Shown here one piece after another: positions 28,010 to 39,500 of a DNA stretch of 64,000 nucleotides. Positions within the stretch are counted from its first letter, which is position 1. Each line of letters opens with the position of its first letter. Source of the DNA: Trichobilharzia regenti (lineage: Eukaryota > Platyhelminthes > Trematoda > Strigeidida > Schistosomatidae). The notes beneath the pieces are model-generated. The model was not told the origin of the DNA. It searched no databases and worked only from the letters and a program-made list of their open reading frames with translations. The translations under genes and the position numbers were made by a program. The DNA lies in NCBI GenBank assembly GCA_944472135.2, contig OX235268.1:12902589-12966588 (forward strand). Reading direction: 5' to 3'.

Positions 28010-29720
28010 AGACAATTATTAAGAAACCTGATAAAGGTCATGGTGTCGTCATTATGAATAAAAGTGACTATAAATCTAAAATAATATCTATTATTTGTGA
28101 TAAAAGCAAATTTAGCCGTGATCCCTCCGAAGAAGATATTCAGTTGTTGCAAGGCACAGTGACAGCTAATCTAGTGCAGCTTCATGTCCTGAATGCTAAA
28201 AGTAGAGATAACTTTTACTCTTTACAACCATCAGAATGTAAATTACCAAATATCTATGGTTTGCCAAAAATACCTAAATGCAATATTCTTCTACGTCCTA
28301 TATTGTCAATGTGGAAATCTTCAAAACATGAAATTGCTAAATTGTTAGTAGGAATATTGCATCCAACCAAAAACACAATTCTGTGAGTATGTGCTAAAAG
28401 ATACATTTGAATTGGCTAATTGTCTTGACTATAATAATATTGTGAATAGTAATATGTACTCTTTTGATGTAAACTCGTTATTCATTTATGTGCTCCGCTC
28501 AAAACAGTTGACATTTCTACAAACAGTTTTTTTCATCCCGTTCCCTATATCTTATTTAAGGTGTTTAATACTTCTTTGTGCTAGCAATGTAATGTCTAAA
28601 TTTGAAGGCGACTCTTTCCGTCAAGTTGATGTTGTTGCATTGAGAATTCCATTAATGGTCCTTTTAAGCAGATATCTCTATGTCGAAAATTGAGAGTTTA
28701 TCGGAGTCAGAGTATTCAACCGAAAATGTGCCACTTTGTAGATGGTATTTTCATCATAAATGATAAGTCTTTTTCTGCCACCTCAATTTTAAATGGAATG
28801 AATGAAGTTCAGAATAGCATATCACTTACATCTGTGGAAGTGGAAGACAATTGTTTATCTTTCCTAGACATATTGCTTAATCGACGGCTTGATGGGTCAA
28901 TAAAAAGATCTATTTGTAGAAAGCCTACCTGGACAGGATAGTATCTCAATTACCACAGCTTTCACCTTGTTCGGTACAAAAAAGCCTTAGTAAGTCGTCT
29001 CTTCAGCAGAATCCAACGAATATGCACTGAAGACACACTTGATGAAGAGGAAAGAAAGTTGACACAAACCTTTCTTGATAACAATTATCCATATAAGTTC
29101 ACCAAGTGATAAAAAGTATTCAGAACACCAAGACCCACCCTACAACTCACCCCTAAGAAAGATGTGCACATCAAGCTACCCTATATGGGGTTTGCTGCAG
29201 GTTGAGATCTAGACAGAGAATAAACGCTGCTATTCAAATCACTTTTTATACAGCTAATGTCATAATAATTGAGAATGTGAAGCCAACACATCCTTCTTAT
29301 CCCTTTGAACATGAGAAAAGTTATGTCACATCCCTTTTCCTTACCAGTTTAATGTACGTGTTGACACACTTACATAGGGAGTACTTACTCATCGATCTCC
29401 ACAAGTGAAGGATGACTTCAGGACATATTCTTAAAGGGCTTCAGGAGCAAACAGAATCCTCAGAATCCAATAATGGTGGGAACGGACAACCCAGCTCCTC
29501 TACTGCGAAACATATTACGGAGATAAGAAACAAAATTTGTGTTTAAACATCTTTTCAGACTATCTATAAAATGTGTTTTAGACACATTCAGAAGTTTGCG
29601 GAAGCCAAAACTGTTAGGCATTTTTACCTGAATCATGCTATCAAACACCATTGATTATCACACTAAACCTCCTTGGGTAGACTGTGTTTTGATACCAAAG
29701 TATATGTACTATTAACTTTC
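28010..29720 (+). pseudogene. Degenerate Penelope-like element (PLE-A), reverse transcriptase and GIY-YIG-like region
   Basis: Penelope-like retroelements encode a reverse transcriptase (RT) followed by a GIY-YIG endonuclease. Visible RT landmarks in order are KPDKGHGVVIMNKSDY (28021-28068), NIYGLPKIP and LLRPILS (28246-28310), SFDVNSLF (28460-28485), FVDGIFII (28735-28760), SLTSVEVEDN and LSFLDILLNRR (28825-28890), and a CRKPTWTG motif ending at a TAG (28939-28941). After that stop the same frame continues to 29109. A shifted frame carries RSRQRINAAIQ (29205-29240), the post-RT segment. A remnant of the endonuclease, HTYIGS-like, lies near 29360 and runs to about 29660. The catalytic pair normally read as DD is DG here. 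Several frame changes and stops make it inactive. It is a different lineage from PLE-B and PLE-C. Confidence 0.8.
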
Positions 29721-29837
29721 TCCTTTGGTTCAGTGATATGCGTTGTTAATTGAACTTTAAATATGTCCTTTTAACTAGAACTAAGTCTATTTTTTAATCT
29801 CTTAACTCTTTATTAACTTCATATATATTCTTATGAC

Positions 29838-29900
29838 AAGTTCGTGTGTGGTCAGATTGTTCGAAATGCGTTGTGCGAATACAGCAGTACAAAATTCCAA
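29838..29900 (+). repeat. 3' tail of PLE-A (candidate)
   Basis: GTGTGGTCAGATTGTTCGAA lies about 130 bp after the last coding remnant of PLE-A and recurs, inverted, at 21.4 kb. Its position fits a 3' untranslated tail of the element. The exact end of the insertion is not visible. Confidence 0.4.
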
Positions 29901-32435
29901 CAAATTAAGTCTTCATATCGCTTTATCAAAATTCCTAAAAAGAACCAATTGTTTTGAATGAGTATTTGTGTTTCGACATGTTGAAAGAAATAGTGAAAAT
30001 TTCGTGGTAATGGGTTGAAGAGAATTACTGTTACTCTATTAATTCAGTCCTTATGGCACAGGGAACAATACAATAAAACATTTTACGAAATAAACATTCT
30101 TCTGATATAAAAGCATAGTTTAATATTGTACCTCGTTGCTGTACTCAAATAGGCTGCTTCATATTCTCAACAGAAAAGAGCGCATCTGATGACGATGATT
30201 GACTAAAATTGAGGTTGTGTTTTATTTACAAGTAAATATGAATCGATTTGTCAGATATGAAGTCTTCATCTGTATGTGTATCAAAAAAACATTTATTCAA
30301 CGGTAGCTTTTAGTGTCACACACAAATTTGCTATTCTTCTTCTAAGCCTAGGACATTTTTGATTATGAAAGATTCTGTTATTCTTTATCTGCGAATAAAT
30401 TTTAAGATGAAGCCCTGATTTTTATACTACCAATCAGAACGTTATAGTTTAGGTAGAGTCATAATCACATAGTTCATGCTTACATTTGTTCATTTGTATA
30501 ATACAGTGTTATCAATGCTATGGCTCCTGATTTTCTGCTTGTACACCCTATCTATTTGTACTGGAAATACATCAAGTGAGTCTTTATGATCCAAGAGTTA
30601 ACTTCTTAATAAATGCTCACTTAAATTTAAAGAAAAAGGATACTTAGATACATTGTATTTTCTGTTATTGAACATAATGTCATGAAGAATAAATCTGCTA
30701 CATATTTCTACAAATCAGACTGAAGTTATTGTTATCCTTAATGTGACGATATACAGAAAACCTGTTGTTGTGATAATGTATGTCTGAGAAAGGCTCTCAG
30801 AACCATATCTGCCTCTGGGAAAGCAGTTTATTTCGTTTTCTGAGTTCCTTTTTACTTAGGCTGTCTCGAAGCTATCATATCTAACACAGATAATCCTATA
30901 CAGGGCATTCCAAACTTAGATCGTCGTGTAAGAGTCAAGTTTTAATTGATACAATCTCCACAGAGTCCTTTCCTTGTTGCATACTTCGTTTGTCATGAAA
31001 ATTTATGAAGATTTATCATGCAATGTAGTGCTGAATTAGCCACTGAATTTCTTCGAAAGCATTTTCAATCTTGCATAATATGAGCTGAAAAGTTTTATTT
31101 TATGTCTTTCCCAGTGAGCATGTGTAATCTTGCTATATATTCCGGTCATCAACTGCTTTTCAGAATACAGCTTAGTGTGAGCTTGAACTCATATCCAAGT
31201 CAGCTTCTGGTCACTTCAAGATAATGACGCTTACCTTTAGCAAACTCAGACTGAACCTTCTCTCATTAACGTAGCTTTGGACCAACTCATTCAATACATG
31301 GAACTTCGTGTACGCGCCCAGTGAAGACCCACAGATATATTTTATATGAGCTCAGCACTTTTCTAATTTACAGATGCATTTTAACACATGTAATTAAGTA
31401 AAGGTTAACTTGCTCCTTGGGAGTTAGCTTTGAGGATACATGTTCAGATAAACTGGAAAAAGATTTGCCCTCAGCAGTTTGGGTAAGCAACTTCAGTAGA
31501 CGTAATTGTTAGAATATTGTACTGTAAACATTTGATAAGAAAATTAAAGTTAACATCAATACAGTCTTTACGTTTACTGGCCTCAAATTTTCTTATGTGC
31601 TGCATGAACAGCCAAAATTCCATTGATATGTAGTATAGCACCAAAACTTTAAGAGCACAAGAGTAATCAACAATCAGATACACTTTAATAATTCATAGCA
31701 CTGGAATAGGTAAAACTGCTGAATAAGATATTGATAAAGACCTTTCGAATGGCTCTCAGTCTCTTCAGGTCTCGTGAATAATCATTTAGAATTCCTACCA
31801 ATAGAAAAGCAACGGAATCATTTGTAATACTGACTACCGTGTATTTTATTATGGATGTGTGAGCAATTTTTATCTTTATATTCAGTCTTATCCTAAGGGG
31901 AAACTATGTAAAATTAGCGGTAATGGAGACTATTATTCAACACACTGTATCAAGCAAAATATTCCTAAATTGGTAGCAGCCTGTTGCGGTAATCATTTAG
32001 ATTGAGATTTGGGGCACTGACTGATGCTATCGACTGCAAAACGTTTTGGAACAATTTTTTAGTAGATATGGTTGGTACTCTTCGATTGATTTTGCGTTAT
32101 AATGACTCAAGATGTTAAACCAACACTCTCCGTTAGCAAATTTTAGCTGAATAAAGTGAGAGTTGAATGGGCAAGAAAGGTTTTGAAAACATTTAATAAT
32201 AAAAGTCTAAGCGTAAAGTATCCTGAAATTTCCATCTAAGTTTAACTGAAGTATAAATTTACCTAGTTATCATTTTGTGTGATTTTGACTCTCACCTTTG
32301 TCTTGCATTATTCAACACATCATGCCAATGATTTTCCTTCGAATATTTGTGTTGCATAGTGGACTGCATATTAAGGGTACCTATGTGAGCAAAGCAGCCG
32401 CCCAACAGCGACTCTTTTGAAAAGGACAGCCTACA
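29901..32435. other. No gene recognised
   Basis: AT-rich sequence with only short open frames; no motifs, RNA genes or repeats identified. Confidence 0.4.
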
Positions 32436-32439
32436 ATTC

Positions 32440-32725
32440 AATAATTCAAAAAATTGATGTGCTGACATCGACCAAAGGACCTTTCGAAACTTGGGAGCGC
32501 TAGACTTCTGTTTCATCCTATATTAGGACTCATCGTCAGTACTCACTCATTGGATTACGAACCCAGAACCTTCCTATCACAACGAAATCTCATAAAGCAT
32601 TTAGCCACCAGAACCCAAATAAGTGTCCAGTCCATGAATTGTAACCTCTATAAATTCATAATTTCAATGCCACTGTCACAAGCAAGTCTAATTGCGGAGT
32701 ACTTTCCCCCACACCTGACTCAAAA
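32440..32725 (-). repeat. Family A tRNA-like/hammerhead repeat, minus-strand degenerate copy
   Basis: Read on the minus strand it follows the order of the 34.6-35.0 kb unit: GAGTCAGGTGTGGGGGAAAG, an ATGAATTTATAGAGGTTACA block, a tRNA-like part ending GGTTCTGGGTTCGTAATCC (B-box like), then GAGTCCTAATATAGGATGAAAC, which matches hammerhead stem II plus the GAAAC strand. The hammerhead core has lost bases and stem I no longer pairs, so activity is unlikely. Confidence 0.65.
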
Positions 32726-32885
32726 CCTACTTACTAGTTTAGTGGTCTGTGAGCTCGCCTCATAACCAGAAAGCCTTCAGTTGCAAATTTCGCTTGGCAC
32801 ATGCTGATGAAGACTCTCAAAATAGGGCAAAACAGTCATTCAATAAGCACTGAGGCTGGTTTTAAATGTGTCTTTTGGGCGATGT
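32726..32885 (+). repeat. Family A repeat, plus-strand degenerate partial copy
   Basis: Lies directly next to the minus-strand copy, head to head. It keeps the tRNA-like segment (TAGTTTAGTGGTCTGTGAGC, ATAACCAGAAAGCC) and a hammerhead-like segment (ATGCTGATGAAGA, then AGGGCAAAACAG). It has lost the upstream third of the unit. Confidence 0.6.
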
Positions 32886-34587
32886 TAGCTCATGATGAAG
32901 TCCAGCACCCAACGAAGCCTTTCTGAAAGATATTTAAAAAGGTTTTGCATAAAAAATGCAGTACATACTGTTTATAAATTGAAAGTTGTTGACGACTATC
33001 ATATTTAGAGTTTCACTTGCAATGCTATATAAATTATATATTACTTACCTGAATGCCACGATTTATTTCACTTTCAAAGCTTTATATAATCCATTTTCAA
33101 CAACCAATGTCATCTACCATATGTATGCAAACGTTGTCCCTTCCTACTTATCTACTGTTGAGTACTGGTAACCATGCTTGTTCAGCTTATCAGTTAAAAC
33201 ACATAACATTTTAGATATTTCGGAAGGCAAACTTAATACCTAACACATCTGAGAAGTGAGCCTACTTACGCATTGTCGAACGCATTATGATCAAATCTAT
33301 TTTTGACTTAAGTTCGCTTATAACGCATAGCAACCTTTTTCTCTGCCACGTCTTATTAAGCAATAATATTAAAACGTAATATCTAGAATTTCCGAAAGCT
33401 ATAATGACTAATAAAAATACCAAAATGGAAAATTTATATCAAATCGTTTACTCAGAATAACATGTTTCATCATAAACTGACTTTATTCAAAATTGTAGCT
33501 ATAAGATTTTGGAATCTTCAATCACTAAAACTTCATCTGTCAACTTTTTTACTTTGTGAATTCATTTTATTGTCAGTCTTAATTTTATGAAATTAAATCT
33601 CATAATTTTGTGTAAACCTTCCACCTTTTCAGTATGTGGAAGTAAGTGTTACGAACGACATCTGACTGATGACTTCGATAGTTACTGTGCTTGTGAATAT
33701 ATACTGACATCATCAAGTGATACCATTCTCACTTCCTTTCGCAGTATAGGCCTTGCATGATAGATGTATTATTCAAATTTCAGATTTTTGAAATAGCATC
33801 TAAAATTTAAAAAAAAGGATTTTGTGCTTACCACTAATAACCAGAATAAACGCCTTCAGAATGAGAGTTGAATAATCTTTGAAGAAACTATATAGCAAAA
33901 AATGCTGGTCGGCACATATGACAGATAAATAACAATGCCATGGATATAAGTAAGTGGATAATAATTTTTTTAATTGCAGAAGATATCGGTAAGTCATTGT
34001 GTGAATAAGGTAACAAATTCAAGGAATTTTGTAATTTAATAAGTGATACCCAGTTTTCATGCTGAAATTCGCTTACTTTTCAAGGCCAGTGTGCTCAACA
34101 TGTGGAAGAGCGTGTGGATTGGCTCGGAAAACGAAGAAATAAAACTTTTAAAGGCTGTAATTTATTTCTTACTTGATAAGACATAACATGACTGAATATC
34201 ATTGTATGTCACCATGAGTAAATAAAATTTCTTCTGGAAATTCACTAAAGCCTAAATTGAAGCGCTGACAATGATGCATACACTTCCTGGTTGCTGTCGG
34301 AAATATAATGATGACTTTTACACGAAGAAAACGATATCAAATATGAATGTCGATCAGGTCGCAGAAATGCACAGTTAACCTTTAAAAGAACATGCACAAT
34401 ATGTAAGAAATAATATAATTAATAATTTCTCTTCCCTCTGTGATACGTACTAAAGAAATTGTGAAATCGTTACACAGTCAACTGAATAAGAACCTCTTAT
34501 AGAGGTGCGTATTATCACTAGCAATACTGACTACATACGGCATACGCATTTGAAGCAAAGCTTCTAAGACAGTTTAAAATAATATTT

Positions 34588-35058
34588 AGGGATTTCATCA
34601 TGAGCTGACATTAGTTAAAGAACCATTAAAAATCCTGGGAGTACTGGACAGCTGTTTCGTCCTAGTTTGGAATTCCTCAGCGGCACGCACCCACCGGGAT
34701 TCGAACCCAGGAACTTCAGGTTACAAGAGGAGCTCGTATATCATTAGGCCTCTAGGACCCGATGCAATGGTCCTTGAATTTTAACTTCTGCCAATTCACG
34801 ACATAGCGCGACCGCTAGCTAATGTCTTCGGCTAGTATTTCTCCTCACACCCGACCCGCTGCACCCCACTGGTCACGACGTCTCACTGGAACCTAAATAA
34901 CTACCTACCTGAATAGGGCCAGTCACCAGTGAGCATCTCATTGGTACTTAAGTGTTGGTTTGTAGGGATTTGATTGACTTCAGGATTTCATCACGAGCTG
35001 ACATTGGTTAGAGAACCATTGGAAAACCTGGGAGTACTGGACAGCTGTTTCGTCCTAG
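34588..35058 (-). mobile_element. Family A retrozyme-like repeat: 1.2 tandem units on the minus strand
   Basis: Reading the minus strand from 35058 down, the sequence opens with the 3' half of a hammerhead (TAGGACGAAACAGCTGTC) and its cleavage point between 35040 and 35039. A full 393-nt unit (35039-34647) follows, containing a tRNA-like region with B-box GGTTCGAATCC, and ends at a second, complete hammerhead whose cleavage point is between 34647 and 34646. About 60 nt of the next unit then follow (CAGTACTCCCAGG... to GATGAAATCC). A unit bounded by the same junction at each end is typical of tandem copies of a self-cleaving circular RNA. Hammerheads in schistosome Sm-alpha repeats are established; assignment of this copy to that family is inference. 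Confidence 0.7.
34641..34686 (-). ncRNA. Hammerhead ribozyme motif, minus strand, weakened
   Basis: On the minus strand: stem I strand GTGCCG, core CTGAGGA (fits CUGANGA), stem II ATTC/GGAC with loop CAAACTA, GAAA, short stem III CAG/CTG, cleavage triplet end TC, stem I strand CAGTAC. Stem I keeps four or five pairs including a G-T wobble. The closing pair of stem II next to the core is an A/C mismatch, normally a G-C, so activity is probably reduced. Confidence 0.5.
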
Positions 35059-35121
35059 CGGTCGCGCCCTGTCGTGAATTGGCAGAAGTTAGAATTCAAG
35101 GATCACTGGATCGAGTCCCAG

Positions 35122-35170
35122 TGGCTTAATGGTATACGACTTGTAACCAGAAGGTCCTGGGTTCGAATCC
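35122..35170 (+). promoter_or_regulatory. tRNA-like internal Pol III promoter (A and B boxes)
   Basis: TGGCTTAATGG at 35122-35132 fits the A-box pattern TRGYNNARNNG. GGTTCGAATCC at 35160-35170 is an exact consensus B-box. The segment looks tRNA-derived but does not fold as a complete tRNA by eye, so I call a promoter, not a tRNA gene. Confidence 0.7.
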
Positions 35171-35180
35171 CGGTGGGTGC

Positions 35181-35226
35181 GTACTGCTGAAGAGTCCCAA
35201 ACTAGGACGAAACAGCTGTCCAGTAC
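35181..35226 (+). ncRNA. Hammerhead ribozyme, consensus-intact
   Basis: All parts are present in order. Stem I is GTACTG (35181-35186) paired perfectly with CAGTAC (35221-35226). The core is CTGAAGA (35187-35193), fitting CUGANGA because position 7 tolerates any base. Stem II is GTCC/GGAC (35094+ to 35108 region, i.e. 35194-35197 with 35205-35208) with loop CAAACTA. GAAA follows at 35209-35212. Stem III is very short (CAG/CTG), and cleavage is expected after C35220. The minimal stem III means single molecules may be poor cleavers while dimers do better, as known for PLE- and SINE-encoded hammerheads. I judge the motif real; activity is inference. Confidence 0.75.
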
Positions 35227-35671
35227 TCCCAGGTTTTCCAATGGTTCTCTAACTAATGTCAACTCATGATGAAATCGTGAAACAAATCAAATCCCTACAA
35301 AACAACACTTGAATACCAATAAGATGCTCACTGGCGACTGGACCTATTCAGGTAGGTAGTTACCTGGGTTCCAGTGGGAAGTCGCTTCCACAAGATGCGT
35401 TTCACTAAATTTATTACGTATATTTTTATTATCGTAATTTGATGTAATACCATCCTTATTCTAGTATGTAGCTGTGAGTTGGACACATTGTATTAAATTT
35501 GGTGACCTCATCATTCATAATTATTTCTAATTTTCATCTTGATAAAAACTATCATCAGTTGTAGATTAATACTCCGATAGAGAGCACAATTATGAGTGTG
35601 TAGTGCTGAGCCTGAATATTCAGTGTACTTAAAAGAGCACTTTTCTTTTAATCTATGTAGTTTTGGATAAT

Positions 35672-36560
35672 AGTTGTGTTCTATGAACTGGATGGTTTAT
35701 TATCGAAGCTTTTATCGCCCCACTAGGCAACATCTTCCTTCAGCTCATACTTGAATATGAAGTGAGCGTTTAGATTTTTCCACGAGTTTATTAGTCACGT
35801 ATCCTGGTGACTTAAAGCGTGATTGGTTGATTTTGTGTGTTTTCATACCCTCTGGACTGCTTGTATTGAAACTGATTGTTTCCTCAGCCTGACCCTTTGC
35901 GTGAGAGGTTTTCTTGTTTATCGATTGGTAAATTGTTTTCTGCGTCATTGTGTCTATTAACTGACGACTCACTGGAATACCAGGCTGCTAAGAATTCTCT
36001 AGCATTCTTGATAATCCCTCTGCCTAATGTTTGAACGTTATCCCAGTCGAAATGGTGTCCGTGGTTGCCTGTATGCATCAATATGAGGGATTGGATGTGA
36101 ATTCTTTTCGCGGCCAGTATATGTTCATGGTTACGAAAACTAAAGAGACGTCGACTTTGGTCAGTGCAGTGTGTCTTGCAGTGATTACAATTTATTTTGT
36201 AGATTATGTTGGTTTTATGTCCTTTCGCAGTTCAGTCTTTTGGTCGACACAAGGTTGGCTTGCTAAGTGAAATGATTTGGTTGGTTGGTGTGCGATGTCA
36301 ATCCTGAAAGTTCTTCAGTGTCTTGCAGTGATTTCTGAGATGTTCTTTATATATGGTAGGGCGATTTCCATCGTGCTTTCCTGAAAAAATAAAACAATAA
36401 TTTGTGAGGTTGGCTTGAGGGTTATTGTATTTTGGTGAATTTCCGCAGGTGTCCAATCTCTTGAAAGACGTGAGAAATCTTTCTTCAATTTTGCTTAAGA
36501 TGGTAGTGCTGCAATGAGTCCTGACCATTTCGAAGATTTGGTCAGTGTGACTTATAGCGT
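35672..36560 (-). pseudogene. Penelope-like element C-terminal half (PLE-C), with GIY-YIG endonuclease and long C-terminal extension
   Basis: Read on the minus strand from 36560: a post-RT stretch (RTHCSTTILSKIEERFL), a segment PYIKNISEITAR followed by a stop and IDIAHQPTKSF, then the endonuclease NIIYKINCNHCKTHC with EHILAAKR (about 36230-36100). After it come GNHGHHFDWDNVQTLGRG and REFLAAWYSS, then an extension ending NKLVEKSKRSLHIQV (35745). Frames shift several times and one stop interrupts, so it is inactive. The RT itself is missing, a 5' truncation as usual for this class. The terminal 19 bp (GTTGTGTTC... on plus) recur at the two copies near 61 kb. Confidence 0.75.
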
Positions 36561-39500
36561 TGTATCGATATATAAAATTCCTTAATATATACTTTAGCTA
36601 ATTCTGGTGTGTGGATCAAACACATTTAAAATGAATGAATGTCACGTTTACCACTGGCAATCAGGACAATCTCAAAGACATCACAGTAATAGTTGAATGA
36701 ATTTCAAAGCACCTATCTAATGTGTTATTCCTAATAGTTTGACTCGGCATATTTGAAAAAAAACAGTCTATTCTGGTAAGTGGAATGGTGAATAAAACAA
36801 TAAACGTATCTCCGGAAATTTGACTTCCATAGTTCATACACGTATGAGAATATCTCTTTTGGTAATGTGTTTGTAAATAAATCTAACGTAGATTCACAAG
36901 TGCTGTATCCTGAAGACTGTCAGTCGAATAGAATGGTTTTCTTGAGTAAAGGAACACAGGTGAAATCCAGCTTATTGATCGTCAGAATTTCATAAAAGTT
37001 ATCAGCATTTTATTAATAGAAATAAAGAGTCACCTGGTATTATGTGTGTTTGTATCTTAGAGGAAACGTCGTTAGCTTAACGTCCCACTGTTCTTCAAGT
37101 CACAAACTCAGTAGAGGCTTATCAATTTCTAATAAACTCTTGTGTTGACAAGTTGATCTAGAAATACCTCTTTTAACTCAAAATAAGCAGATAATGCGAA
37201 TAATCACAAGTGAAAGAATCGTGGTATGTCCATTTGGTATTTGGATGAAATTATGTACATCAGATTGTAAGAAGAACTGGTGAAATGTAAGAAAATACAT
37301 ATTCACTCTGAGATTTTCATTTACAGGATTTCGTGAGTAAAAGCATTTCTAGTGACGTCGATGATTTTATTTAATTATAATTCACAATATGAATATTTGA
37401 CCAAACTTTATTTCATTCAGTTGGAATATGTCCTTCTTGTTTCTCAATTCAATCTGACGTCAATAAAAAGCAAAATCTGTCTTGAACTTCAACTAACACA
37501 TGGTGTAACGATCAAGTTTATTCGGTTACAATTTGAACGGAAGAAACTTATCTTTACTTTCTATTGTATGGCCAAAAAGATTCCACTGAGACAGGCACTA
37601 CGAAAAACGTGCCACAGAAAAGTTGATCATTCTTCAGTATTTGAGTGGTTTTGTTAAACAATAAGAAAATAAAAACTCAAATTTATCTCAACATTTCCGT
37701 GAGACAGTTATACAGCCGATGCATACATCGAAATACAGAACAAACACTGTAAGACAAAGTTATTCAACCAAAGCTGAACTGTTAAAGGTAGCCTGGAATC
37801 ACAGAAAACATTCCTGAAGAGATCCGATCAAAAAAGTTAGTCCACAGGAATCAAAATAACACTTTCCTTAGACATTCTAAGGTCAAAATAAACTTCATTC
37901 ACTCAAAAAAACTCATATCATCAAAACAGTATGTCAGTGAACGCGCAATCACAAAGACTTATTACAATTTAAAATGGACCAAGGACAAAGGCCATTATTT
38001 ATCTGGAATACATTTTTATCATAAATTTGGGAAGTCGAATTTAGATACCTTTGGGATGGAGTTATGCTTAAGCTTTCTCATACTCCAGTGGGTGATGATC
38101 GTGAGCTAACAATATTTTTATCTTGATGGTTCAGGATTACGTATATATATATACATATATATCAAGAATATCCGTCAAAATGATCTGTTAACATGAATAA
38201 TTTATTCTTCAAAGTACTTATCAGATTTACACCAGAAACAAATAACATTCTTGTTCTTCATGAGATATCATGGCTTACTTGCGTCAGACGTCTTTCCTCC
38301 CGAAACTGTTTTTATCCAATGTTATTGAAACGTCATTTCCACATGAAGGTAAACGAAAGAATATGAAAGAGATCGCTGGTGACTGTAGTTATTCTTTGAA
38401 TAAATAATCATGGAATAAAAAGGAAATACGATGGATGCACTCGGTTTTAACTAAAAGTAACTCGGCTAAATATTATGTTTCACATGACAGATGTGTGAGT
38501 GAGACATGGAAACCTGGAGGAAAACATTTATGCACACCGAAAAGTATTACTAATGTACAAATAGAATCTAAAAAAATGTATGTCAATTCAGTCCTGCGTG
38601 TCAACCTATGTCAGTGCTAAAATCATTTTTATCGGTGAAAACTTCGATGTGGCTCGTCGATATCACGTGAAATCTTGTTTTCATATATTCAAGCATTCGA
38701 CTTACTGTAAATATATTAGTCAGCCATCCGTTGTTCTGAATATATATTTGTTTAGTACATCAATATTGCCTTGAAAATCACTTTTCCCTGATGTTTTGGG
38801 CTACATAACAATAAATTTAGTCCAACCGCTATAACGCTTTGTCATCCTTAATTAGTAATCAACTGCTCGATTACTGAATGTTCATACATTTAATTCCTTT
38901 GATAAATTTTGTCTTCCTTTCTATATCAAAAGATAATAAATGTTCCATGGTAATATTTTCTTCCCGAAATCTAATTAGTTACCGAGGGTTAAGTTACTGT
39001 TCTAAGTTAACAAGTGTGCAGTAGGATTTGAGCACGATTATAACTTAACCGTGAATTACAAACAGTAAAAAATGTGCATGCAACAGGGGCGAAATTAAAA
39101 TCCATGAATTTCAAGCTTATGGTTGAAGAATACCAAAAATGTTGATGAATTTACCTAATACCATAACTCTTCAGTTAATTACAATCCTTCGAAAAGCTGT
39201 TTTGGTGTCTTTGACTAAGAAATTTGAGCTTGAATTGCTTCATTTTCACACTCAACTTCCGGAAACCTGTTTGAATTACAAAGTAGTCATTCTGCAAAAA
39301 CTACTAGCAAAAGTCATAGTTTTGAAAAAATGGGGGCTAAGATGTCAAGTAGAATACTGACTGCACTATATCCTATTTCAAAAATATGCATAGTAAATTA
39401 TTATAAGTCTCATGACTTTGATTGAATATTCATTATAATGTAGCATCAAAACATTCTGTTGTGCGAATGACAGAAACTACAAAGGTCGCCACCGTACTGT

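Larger units (their letters stand above)
35058..35390 (+). mobile_element. Family A retrozyme-like repeat, plus strand, reads through the cleavage junction
   Basis: Starts at GCGGTCGCGCCCTGTCG, which is internal to the unit, passes through the tRNA-like region, then a complete hammerhead (35181-35226). It continues without a break into sequence matching the start of the unit, from CAGTACTCCCAGG to GGTAGGTAGTTACCTGGG. It is therefore a circularly permuted copy of about 333 bp, lacking only about 60 nt of the unit. It abuts the minus-strand array at 35058, making a large inverted repeat. Confidence 0.7.
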
